From Bacteroidales bacterium (GTDB lineage: Bacteria > Bacteroidota > Bacteroidia > Bacteroidales > UBA7960): a stretch of 64,000 nucleotides of DNA. The position numbers and the translations under genes were made by a program. This document shows, one piece after another, positions 21,596 through 29,600 of the stretch. A model generated the notes under the pieces. That model was given only the letters and a program-made list of their open reading frames with translations, was not told the origin of the DNA and did no database searches. Every line of letters begins with the position of its first letter. The stretch's first letter is position 1. The DNA lies in NCBI GenBank assembly GCA_003559855.1, contig PWJZ01000072.1:1-64000 (forward strand), written 5' to 3'.

Positions 21596-21668
21596 AGCGG
21601 AAAACGGGACTCGAACCCGCCACCTACAGCTTGGAAGGCTGTCGCTCTACCAGATGAGCTATTTCCGC
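21596..21668 (-). tRNA. tRNA-Gly (TCC anticodon)
   Basis: Minus-strand cloverleaf: acceptor GCGGAAA/TTTCCGC, anticodon stem ACAGC/GCTGT, loop CTTCCAA (anticodon TCC), T-arm GCGGG/CCCGT. No encoded CCA. It lies 8 bp upstream of tRNA-Thr(GGT), within the same transcript. Confidence 0.96.
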
Positions 21669-21675
21669 TTCACTG

Positions 21676-21757
21676 TGGGGGGAGAAGGATTCGAACCTCC
21701 GAAGGCTAAGCCAACAGATTTACAGTCTGCCCCATTTGACCGCTCTGGAATCCCCCC
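21676..21757 (-). tRNA. tRNA-Tyr (GTA anticodon)
   Basis: Minus-strand type II tRNA with a long variable arm. Acceptor GGGGGGA/TCCCCCC, anticodon GTA within CAGACTGTAAATCTG, discriminator A. The 82-nt length reflects the variable arm expected for bacterial tRNA-Tyr. Confidence 0.96.
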
Positions 21758-21791
21758 GTTAAAAACCGTAAATAGTTGTTTAAAGAACGCG

Positions 21792-21865
21792 AGCCGATGG
21801 AGGGATTCGAACCCCCGACCGGCTGATTACAAATCAGCTGCTCTGGCCAACTGAGCTACATCGGC
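21792..21865 (-). tRNA. tRNA-Thr (TGT anticodon)
   Basis: Minus-strand cloverleaf: acceptor GCCGATG/CATCGGC, anticodon stem GCTGA/TCAGC, loop TTTGTAA (anticodon TGT), T-arm GGGGG/CCCTC-type pairing. First gene of the tRNA-tuf transcript, about 31 nt downstream of a predicted start site. Confidence 0.96.
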
Positions 21866-21902
21866 AATAATGCCCCGTAATAATAAAACACTACACAAAT
21901 AA

Positions 21903-21935
21903 CAAATATAAATCCTTACCAAAAAGGTTTGCAAA
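21903..21935 (-). promoter_or_regulatory. Predicted Bacteroidota promoter for the tRNA-tuf operon
   Basis: On the minus strand a TTTG -33 box (21932-21935) and a TATATTTG -7 box (21903-21910) are separated by 21 bp, matching the Bacteroidota sigma-ABfr consensus. A start site near 21896 would lead into tRNA-Thr(TGT) at 21865. A second possible -7 box, TAAATTTG, overlaps at 21932-21939. Confidence 0.65.
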
Positions 21936-22042
21936 TTTACGAAAAAGATTTAAAACCTGCCAAAATAATAATTATTTTTTTTAAGATTATTAATAACAGG
22001 CAAAACATAGCCCTTTTTCTCAAACCCAAAACATTAACATTG

Positions 22043-22342
22043 CTATAAACCTTTGAATTTTTCCTTACGCTTTATCAACTGTTTTCTTAAAGCATCAACC
22101 GCATTATCAACAGCTTCTTCAAAACTTTTTGCCTGCTTTTTTGCAAAAATATCATTGCCGGGCACCATTACTTTAATTTCCACAATTTTGCTCTCATTGT
22201 TGGAGGCTTGTTCAAGCTTAAGCGTAACATCACTTTCCATGACACCATCAAGAAAATTTTGTAATTTCCCGATCTTTTCCCTTATAAAATCTTCAAGTTT
22301 GCTGTCAGCCTTAAAATGCAAAGAACTAATGTTAATATTCAT
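22043..22342 (-). CDS. hpf: Ribosome hibernation-promoting factor (short HPF/YfiA type)
   Basis: A 99-residue protein of the RaiA/HPF family that binds the decoding centre of idle ribosomes in slow growth. Seen: N-terminal NINISSLHFKADSKLEDFIREKIGKL, a strand DVTLKLEQA, IVEIKVMVPGNDIFAKKQAKSFEEAVDNAVDALRKQL and a basic C-terminal KRKEKF. It has only the RaiA domain and lacks the long-form dimerisation tail. It lies 17 bp after the recombinase gene in the same direction. Confidence 0.93.
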   Translation of the reverse strand: MNINISSLHFKADSKLEDFIREKIGKLQNFLDGVMESDVTLKLEQASNNESKIVEIKVMVPGNDIFAKKQAKSFEEAVDNAVDALRKQLIKRKEKFKGL

Positions 22343-22359
22343 GTTACATTCCTCCGTAT

Positions 22360-23247
22360 TTAAGCCTTAGGATGGGCTTGTTTGTAGATTTTTTTTAATT
22401 TTTCAACAGTATTATGTGTATAAACCTGTGTTGCCGAAATATTGGCATGTCCGAGAAATTCTTTTATAGAATTCAACTCTGCCCCGTTATTCAACATATG
22501 TGTCGCAAAAGTATGCCTCAATACATGAGGGCTCTTTTTGTCATAAGTGGTAACAAGACTCAAATAATGATACACTACCCTGTAAATAAATTTTGGATAC
22601 GTTCTTTTTCCCTTACCTGTAACAAGCAGATAATCGGCTATTTCGCATGAAAACAGCCTTTCTTTTTTATCAAGATAATCATTCAAAGTTTTTGACAGGG
22701 CAGGAATAAGCGGAATTATCCGCTGCTTGTTTCCTTTACCGGTCACTTTAAGATTGTTGCATCCCGTATCGATATCCGAATGTTTGACAGTGATCAATTC
22801 AGCCAGCCTGATGCCTGTTGAATAAAGCATTTCAAGAATCAACTTGTCTCTTAAGCCATCGAAGTCATCTGAAAAGTCAATATTTTCAAAGAGCATATTC
22901 ATTTCATCCGTATCAAGGTATGATGGCAATGATGTTGCAAACTTAGGAATTGATATTTTTTCAACCGGATTGGATTCCATGCCGGTTTTAATCATAAGAT
23001 AATTAAAAAAAGATTTGAGCGAAGATATCTTTCTTCTGACCGACCGGGCACCGGTACCTTCATCCATGATTGTCACCACCCAACTCCTGATATGCAAGGG
23101 AGCCGCTTCATCGACCCCAACCCCGGGATATACATCATTTAAAAAACCATAAAACTGCAATAAATCAGTTTGGTATGATCTGACTGTATGTGCCGAATAT
23201 CCTTTATTTAAAGCCAAATATTTAAGGAAGCCCTCAATTTTGTTCAT
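22360..23247 (-). CDS. Tyrosine recombinase, XerC/XerD type
   Basis: Site-specific recombinase that would resolve chromosome dimers at a dif site. 295 residues, normal for Xer proteins. SAM-like N-terminal core-binding domain (1-90), catalytic domain with Arg147 (STGIRLAEL), Lys171 (VTGKGNKQR), His241 and Arg244 (HVLRHTFATH), His267 (LGHANI) and nucleophile Tyr276 (ATQVYTH). All catalytic residues are present. The place between rpsU and hpf is a housekeeping context, not an integrase next to an att site. Sequence alone does not separate XerC from XerD. Confidence 0.93.
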   Translation of the reverse strand: MNKIEGFLKYLALNKGYSAHTVRSYQTDLLQFYGFLNDVYPGVGVDEAAPLHIRSWVVTIMDEGTGARSVRRKISSLKSFFNYLMIKTGMESNPVEKISIPKFATSLPSYLDTDEMNMLFENIDFSDDFDGLRDKLILEMLYSTGIRLAELITVKHSDIDTGCNNLKVTGKGNKQRIIPLIPALSKTLNDYLDKKERLFSCEIADYLLVTGKGKRTYPKFIYRVVYHYLSLVTTYDKKSPHVLRHTFATHMLNNGAELNSIKEFLGHANISATQVYTHNTVEKLKKIYKQAHPKA

Positions 23248-23332
23248 ACAAACAAAAAAATTTTGTTAGAGTTAATAAAAACCTCACTAAAATAAAAATA
23301 CTTCCTTAGCAAATCTGCCTAAACCAAAAATA

Positions 23333-23527
23333 TCAAGCTTCTTCCCTGTTTCTCATTTTTTGGATATAAATAGCTTTAAGCTTCTCGTTACGCTTTTTTA
23401 CGGAGGGTTTAGTGTATTTCTGCCTTTCGCGGACTTCCTTCAAAACCCCGGCTTTCTCAAACTTGCGTTTAAGCTTCTTTAATGCGCGGTCTACATTTTC
23501 CCCTTCTTTTATTGGTACAATGATCAT
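23333..23527 (-). CDS. rpsU: 30S ribosomal protein S21
   Basis: A 64-residue, very basic small-subunit protein. Family features: IIVPIKEGENVDRALKKLKRKFEKAGVLKEVRERQKYTKPSVKRK-like sequence, here with KYTKPSVKKRNEKLKA. In Bacteroidota, S21 has been linked to sequestering the 16S rRNA anti-Shine-Dalgarno; that is established for the phylum, not shown here. It is first in the transcript rpsU-xer-hpf and has a near-perfect promoter upstream. Confidence 0.95.
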   Translation of the reverse strand: MIIVPIKEGENVDRALKKLKRKFEKAGVLKEVRERQKYTKPSVKKRNEKLKAIYIQKMRNREEA

Positions 23528-23603
23528 ATATCCCTCAGAATAAATTTTTAAATATTATTAATTAAATAACAACTGTAAAACCAGGCTTTACAATTTTGGG
23601 GTG

Positions 23604-23634
23604 CAAAGATAATAATAACTTTTTATTAATCAAA
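23604..23634 (-). promoter_or_regulatory. Predicted Bacteroidota promoter for rpsU
   Basis: Minus-strand TTTG (-33, 23631-23634) and TATCTTTG (-7, 23604-23611) with a 19-bp spacer, an excellent match to the phylum consensus. The start site near 23597 gives a 5' leader of about 70 nt before rpsU. Confidence 0.75.
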
Positions 23635-23768
23635 TAGTTTAAATAAAGATTTTTTGAAAATAATAAAATATGGTACGAAACACCTTATTAACAACTGCCG
23701 GTTGATACTATCAATGGTTCGGATATTTATGAAAAGCCTTTGAATTATATATTTTCTCCAAATTTTTT

Positions 23769-23776
23769 TATTTTTG
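23769..23776 (+). promoter_or_regulatory. Possible -7 box for the 23822 gene
   Basis: TATTTTTG matches TAnnTTTG. A TTTG lies at 23739-23742, but the 26-bp spacing is longer than usual. If used, transcription would start near 23783, after the upstream ATG at 23774, so translation would have to begin at 23822. Confidence 0.4.
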
Positions 23777-23821
23777 CCGCTGATTGTATTTGCTGATTTT
23801 AAAAAACCAAACTTTCACAAA

Positions 23822-24358
23822 ATGAAAAAACATACATTAATTATCTCTTTACTTTTGATATATTCAATTTCATATGTGCCGGGGTTAGGTACTCAACTTT
23901 ATTCCGAAAAACCTGACGATGAGCCTTATGCGCCGGTTTTTTCACTTCCTGATGATTCGGACCGGGCAGAACTTTATCGTCACCAGCGGGAAAGAGTAAA
24001 AAACATGATACCATCAAAAGCTGAAGTTAATATCCCTTCATATCCCGATGCTGTTGTATTTCTTGTACATACAACAGATGAATTAAAACAAATGACAGGT
24101 AAGGATGGCCTTGCAGAGATCAAGATTATTGTCAGCGATCCGCTTGATAAAATTGTTCAGTTTTATAAAGAACATTTACCTGACTGGAACTACCATGAAA
24201 ATTTTTCTGTTTTTTGGCATGGTGAAGATGATATCACTATATCTCAATTGATGCAAGGAATGCCACATATTTCTATAGTTGAAGCATCTCCGACGGTACA
24301 GGAGATTGCACCTGAGGCAACATATTTGATAGGGATTGTATATGAAACGGATAAATAG
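23822..24358 (+). CDS. Exported hypothetical protein
   Basis: I chose the ATG at 23822 (178 residues) over the ORF-track start at 23774, because the shorter form begins with a clean signal peptide (MKKHTLIISLLLIYSISYVP) and a promoter-like box overlaps the upstream ATG. The mature part has RERVKNMIPSKAEVNIPSYPDAV, a strand-rich region with GLAEIKIIVSDPLDKIVQFYKEHLPDW, and a C-terminal ATYLIGIVYETDK. The block DKIVQFYKEHLPDWNY resembles small secreted proteins in which a residue difference score is used, but I cannot name a family. No lipobox is seen; periplasmic or secreted. Confidence 0.65.
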   Translation: MKKHTLIISLLLIYSISYVPGLGTQLYSEKPDDEPYAPVFSLPDDSDRAELYRHQRERVKNMIPSKAEVNIPSYPDAVVFLVHTTDELKQMTGKDGLAEIKIIVSDPLDKIVQFYKEHLPDWNYHENFSVFWHGEDDITISQLMQGMPHISIVEASPTVQEIAPEATYLIGIVYETDK

Positions 24359-24713
24359 TTAAAACTCAAAATGAGCTTTATCCTGAATTCCTTGCTTTTC
24401 GAAGCTGTAAAAAATGCAATTGGCATTCAGCATGCCCCGGGCATATAATAAAAAGTTTTTCATTGTTGTTTTTAAAGTAAAAACAATCCTTCACAAACCC
24501 GAAAACCTCGTAATGGAGGCCTGTTAAAACTGTCAAAAACCTAAAACAACACAGCTTATAATTAATTTATTACGGTAAAAATATGTCTGTTTATAAATTT
24601 ACAATATTTTTATTAATAATATTATATGGATATCCCAATTCAGAAGTAAGGAAAAATATTTTCACTTCTTGCAAATAGTTGATTAATATATTTTTTCAAA
24701 AAATTACAACTGT
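24359..24713. other. Intergenic region between convergent genes
   Basis: 355 bp, AT-rich, between two genes that face each other. A short hairpin ATGCC-ccg-GGCAT is present near 24432-24444. I see no gene or strong terminator. Confidence 0.35.
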
Positions 24714-25889
24714 CTAAATCTTAGATTTTCGTTTTCCCACCCATGAGCTTCTCATAAAGATTATTGGCCAACCGAATATCGGGATGAAGAATGCCAGTAT
24801 TATAGGTTTTCTAATTACCAATTTCAGGATCGTAAAAATATTGAGGTCATGAACAGACTTGGTATTTCCTGAATGATATCGTTGGTCGTATTCAGAAAAA
24901 AGGAATGGCCAATTCATCAGCATAAAATAGTGCAGTTTCCCACGATTTTTTATTACTTCCCTGAATAGTGATACGAAGCGATAAGGGTTTTTACCGTATT
25001 TTTTGCGTGCTTCATTCAGGTCTTCCTGCATTATGCTTCGTATTTTGCCGGTTAGGTTCCTGAGGTCATTGTTTGTAATATCTTCCAATGGTTTGTCAAT
25101 CATTTCCCAGGGTCGTATTTTTCGACCGAATACGAAATATAGTTTTGCAGGCAATGATATATAAAACATCCATGGTTGAAAAAAAACGAGCAGCGTGGTT
25201 ATCCCTACGGGCATAAAGGGAATTCCCAGGTATTTTACCTGCCTGTTTAACCAGGGCCATGAGTATGCAAAAGGATTAATATATTCGGCATTTATTGTTG
25301 AAAAGGTTATTATTTCACATTTGTATTTCAAGCTCATACGCACAAATGTTGGCCGCATATCCTGCAACTGGTATCGGCGGTTAAATCCTTTACCTATTCC
25401 TTCGATACCTTCAGGATAAATAAGTACATTATGATCTGTTTGGTTCATCATGGTTTCGAAATTGATGAACGTTGCCGGTATACCGCCGAACTTTTTCCAC
25501 AGACTTGCTATCAAAAAAGGGTTCATAAAGAGGTTTTCGGTAAGGGCAGGTGCAATAAGTGCCCTGGCAGTACCCTCTGAAAATCCGTACCTTTCATAAA
25601 GATTGCAGCTGAATGTTATGGCATCCCATGGGAAAGCCATGCCCGAATGATTTGTAACCAATAAATAAGGCTTCTCACCTTTCTGCCGACCAGGGCAATC
25701 ACCCCATCCAATCATCTCGCTGCGAAACCATGTGTCATTTATAGGTTTTATCAACTCCTCAAGTATAAATTTTGTATAAGACGGTGAGAAGTTACGGTTC
25801 AGCTTTTTTAGATTTTCTTTTGCAATCTTATCTTCCGATGAGGTAAAGAATCTTCTCAGAGAGTATGTGATTTCCTTATTTTTTGTCAT
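24714..25889 (-). CDS. Acyltransferase, MGAT/LPLAT-like
   Basis: A 391-residue protein of the lysophospholipid acyltransferase superfamily. The acceptor motif reads NHSGMAFPWD (80-89), the variant NHSG...P.D spacing of the monoacylglycerol acyltransferase-like group, not the usual HxxxxD. Further blocks are FPEG-like YPEGIEGIGKGF (about 157), followed by YQLQDMRPTFVRMSLKY, and PAKLYFVFGRKIRP. Hydrophobic segments near the C-terminus (about 355-380) may anchor it to the inner membrane. The acyl acceptor is unknown (glycerolipid or an unusual lipid). Its start overlaps the end of the MscS-like gene by 14 bp, so the two are translationally linked. Confidence 0.8.
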   Translation of the reverse strand: MTKNKEITYSLRRFFTSSEDKIAKENLKKLNRNFSPSYTKFILEELIKPINDTWFRSEMIGWGDCPGRQKGEKPYLLVTNHSGMAFPWDAITFSCNLYERYGFSEGTARALIAPALTENLFMNPFLIASLWKKFGGIPATFINFETMMNQTDHNVLIYPEGIEGIGKGFNRRYQLQDMRPTFVRMSLKYKCEIITFSTINAEYINPFAYSWPWLNRQVKYLGIPFMPVGITTLLVFFQPWMFYISLPAKLYFVFGRKIRPWEMIDKPLEDITNNDLRNLTGKIRSIMQEDLNEARKKYGKNPYRFVSLFREVIKNRGKLHYFMLMNWPFLFSEYDQRYHSGNTKSVHDLNIFTILKLVIRKPIILAFFIPIFGWPIIFMRSSWVGKRKSKI

Positions 25890-26598
25890 CTAATTTTTTA
25901 AAGTATTCTTTAATATGCTGAGAAATTCTTTCTGCATGCCTGGGGTTTACTGCAAAATATTTAACCAAATATCTTTTTTCAGGCTCGTTTTCATTGTCCA
26001 AAAGTTTTACGGTTGGCTTTTTGACCGGTATTGTCCATGGCAAAAGCATTGCTCTTTTTACTATCAGCTCATATACATCTTCGTTTTTAAGGTTTTTTTG
26101 CAAAGTAATTATTGTTTCATATCCTTTCACCCCATCAGGATTAGGTTGACATGTAATAACTTCACCGGTCAGACGACTATACGGTATCTTAATTCTTTGA
26201 CCAACATCGGTTTCAATTTCCAGCGACCGGTATCCAAGATTTTTTAATATACCCGATGTTTGAAGAAAACCGATATATTGACCGGTTTTAAACGGCACTT
26301 CTGACTTTAACACTATCCCGGCTATGAAATCCTTTGCGATAAACCAGCCGATACCGATAATTATTGCAATAATCACTGCATACATCAGTATATTATAAAA
26401 ATGCCAGTGGCTGAAAATACCTCTTAAAGCCCATAAAAGGTATAAAAACCATAACAGGAATTCTGCAACAGGAAAGACCCGCTGAAATGCCGGATGAATT
26501 TTTTCTGCGGCAACAGCCGATTGTATAGCTTTATTTGCCAGCCATAGTATGGTAAAAAGAACAAATCCTGCAATTATATATAAAACTACCGATATCAT
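25876..26598 (-). CDS. MscS-like small membrane protein
   Basis: A 240-residue protein with about three N-terminal membrane helices (roughly 3-24, 46-66, 70-93), followed by a soluble domain that reads like the MscS beta domain: AKDFIAGIVLKSEVPFKTGQYIGF, SGILKNLGYRSLEIETDVGQRIKIPYSRLTGEVI. The C-terminal part (about 160-240) resembles the alpha/beta end of MscS channels. It is shorter than E. coli MscS (286), and the pore-lining glycine/alanine pattern is not obvious, so channel activity is inference. It lies 29 bp after the giant transporter-ATPase gene and overlaps the acyltransferase. Confidence 0.7.
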   Translation of the reverse strand: MISVVLYIIAGFVLFTILWLANKAIQSAVAAEKIHPAFQRVFPVAEFLLWFLYLLWALRGIFSHWHFYNILMYAVIIAIIIGIGWFIAKDFIAGIVLKSEVPFKTGQYIGFLQTSGILKNLGYRSLEIETDVGQRIKIPYSRLTGEVITCQPNPDGVKGYETIITLQKNLKNEDVYELIVKRAMLLPWTIPVKKPTVKLLDNENEPEKRYLVKYFAVNPRHAERISQHIKEYFKKLDDKK

Positions 26599-26627
26599 TT
26601 TTATATCCCTCTTTCTTTTACTGAAAA

Positions 26628-29600
26628 TTACAATATGATTTTGTTCTTCAACTTTTTTTCCAAAAACGGTTCAAGGTATGGGTTGAGTGCAAAAACACCT
26701 TCAAACTTTTCTTCTACAATACCTGATCTAAGCATGTTTTGCAAAAGCATACGGGTTTGCGACAATGGTTGGCGAAGCACTTCCGACAGTTTTTCACAAT
26801 CCAGCCTGCGATGAAGTGTAAATTGCAATATTACGATCCACAGATCATCGCTTATTTCGTTCAGGTGAAGGGTTGATGGTTTTCCGGGCGAATCAATTAT
26901 CAATAAATTACCCTTTATCTTTTTTATGTTGCTGATCCATGCCCTGGCAGTTTGCCCCGGATTTCCCATAGTAAGCTCAAAATATTTATTAAAAAGTTTC
27001 GCAAAATCCCATTCCGAAAAATCTTCTTCATGTTTACCGTTAAATTCAAATTGAAGACCGCCGGCCTTGTGACGCAACATTATCATCTCTTTCAACTCCC
27101 TTGCCTCCAAAGGTTTGCATTCAGCATGCCCCAGAAAGTATCCGTCAAGATCATAAACATCGTTAAGTAAATTATATGCATACGTATTGCAAATTACTAT
27201 AAAGAAGATTTTTTTGCCAAAATTATCAATAAGCTCAAAAAACCTGTTCAAATACTCCTGCCCGTTGTCTGTTCTGTGCCACCAAAGCTCGAGATCATCA
27301 ATGATTATGATCTTTTCACCGGGTAGTTTATCAAGATGACCGGCAATGTTCTCATCAGTACCGAAAGTATTTTTTATGGCATTATCAAATATTTGCTTAT
27401 CAGGTTTTTCTCCTTTAGGTGCTTTGATTATATAGGTTTGATAGCCGGGCATGTATTGCCTGGTAATAATTTTTGACAAGCTTGATTTGCCTGAATCACG
27501 CTTACCTGTTATCAGCAGACCTCCGGGATAACCGTTTTCAAAACGCGAAATAGTTTTTCCGGCATCCTCAACCTGTTTTTTCATACCTACCCAAAGATCT
27601 TTGCTTATGGTCGAACTGCCAGAAAAAAGACTCAGATAGTAATACGGAATTTCCTTCAATATACCTTTTCCCGGTGCAAGCACTTCAATTATTTCATGTA
27701 CTGCCTGACTGTTTATCTTGTGTTGCTTTTCGAAAGCGGTCACTTTCTTTGCAAGCATCACTCTTTCACTTTGAATGTATAAAACATTAACCATTGCAGC
27801 TCTGAAAGTATTGCTTATTTTCGCTCTGTTTTCCCTTATTCTTCGCCTTATACCGCTTTCTTTTTTCATCTTGTGCTTTTTCTTTCCGGTATCAGTTTTG
27901 TGAGATAAGGAAACAATATTGATGTTTTCAAATGCCAACCTCATGTAATTATGCAGGTTATTGGATGTTTTGTCGATCAATTCACATATAATATTTTCTT
28001 CGTTTTGTATTCTCTCAAGCAGGCTGGCTAGCAGCGATTCGGTTTTTTGTTCAAAGATGTCAGGATAAGCTTCATTGTCTTTTTTGTCAACATTTTCCAT
28101 ATTAAACAATGTAAGACGAATTATATCACGGATTTTTTGAGAAGACCGGTTTAGTTTTTCCGACAAGTCATTCATCTCCACACGTGTATTGTTGATCAAT
28201 TCAGTACCTGTGTAAAATTCAACTTTTTGTCGTACCGCAATGGTCTTGGTATCACTTAGCCCGAATTTGCCTTTTTCAACCTGTTGCAAAAACCTTTCAG
28301 TATTCACATCGGTTTTTTCAGGCAATTCATTAATTATATCTTGCACCTCTTTATAGAAATGTTCGAATTGCCCGTGAAGGTCAATTGCTTCCTGCTCATT
28401 CATAATAAGCCTTAATGCATCGGGTTCCTTGGTCTTTTCATGGCTTTTGAGCAATTCAACCTGTTCCTTCAATGTTTTAAGGTTTTGAAGCATATTGGCT
28501 TTGATGATCATCTTCAGCTCATCAATTTTTTTATGCAGTTTTGTTTTAATACGGTTTTTAAATGATACCAGCAGAAACTCCAGGTTACTCTTATTTATGA
28601 ACAATTTCAGATTGTTAAGCCAGGTTTCGGGCATCTCTTTTATTTTATGCAGATCTGATGAGCTTATTTTAAGTGCTTTCTCGTATGATTTTAGCTTAAA
28701 TTTTGACACCGGGCTGTCTGTTATATAGCTTATTTTTTGCAGGTTAATGTAAAGATCTGAGTTCAGATCATTACTTATCTTTTCAAAAATCCGTTTTGTT
28801 TCCTGTTGAATTTTTTCCTGTTGCATAGAAAGCCGTTGTCTTTCCATACGAGTTATTTGCAGGGCTTTATCAAAATTATCAAAATCCTTTTGTATCTTTT
28901 CAAGTGTTTCAAGCACATCTGAAAAGTGGTTTTTCAGGCTTGCTACCATCCTGTATGAATGAGTCCTGAAATCGTTGTTAGCCGAATCAAGTGCTTCCAG
29001 CCGCCTGTTGTAAAGAAAAAGATTTGCAATTTTTTTCAATTCAACCTTTTGCCTGACAGGTCGTCTGAAAATTCCGGCAATTAGCTTTTTACGCAATTTA
29101 AACAGTTTTACAGCGGCTTTATCTTCCCTGGTTATTGAAAATTCGCCCCGGTCAAAGTTAGCATAAACTTTATCGGGTATTTCAGCTATATTCGCTTCCA
29201 GATCCCGGCAGCAGTCATTTATTGCTTCTGTCAGGTGTTTTTTGGCATCAGGCAAAATTTCACCGCTAAGCTTAAGCAAATTATTCTGAGTTTGATAAGC
29301 ATAGTCATTTATGATCTTATAAAGAAAATTCCTGCCCTGACTTGTCTCTTTCGATTCAATTACTCTTTCAAGCTGATCGAAAAGCTTACCCGAAAATCCA
29401 TTAAAACTGCCAAGGTATTTGTCAAAAAGTATTGATGCCTGACCAAACCCGTTTTTCAAATATTTTATGTGTATGTCATAAAATTTTCTGCTTATGTTTA
29501 AAACTTCATTTGCAATTATTCTTTTTTCAGGGTATTTAACTTGTTCTATAACCGGTTTTTCTTTAAAGCTTTTAACGACATCTTCCTTAACATCTTCCAT

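Noticed and set aside
22360-23247. Integrase of a mobile element next to tRNA genes
   Set aside because: All catalytic residues fit XerC/XerD, and the position between rpsU and hpf is housekeeping. No att repeats or cargo genes were seen by the tRNA cluster.
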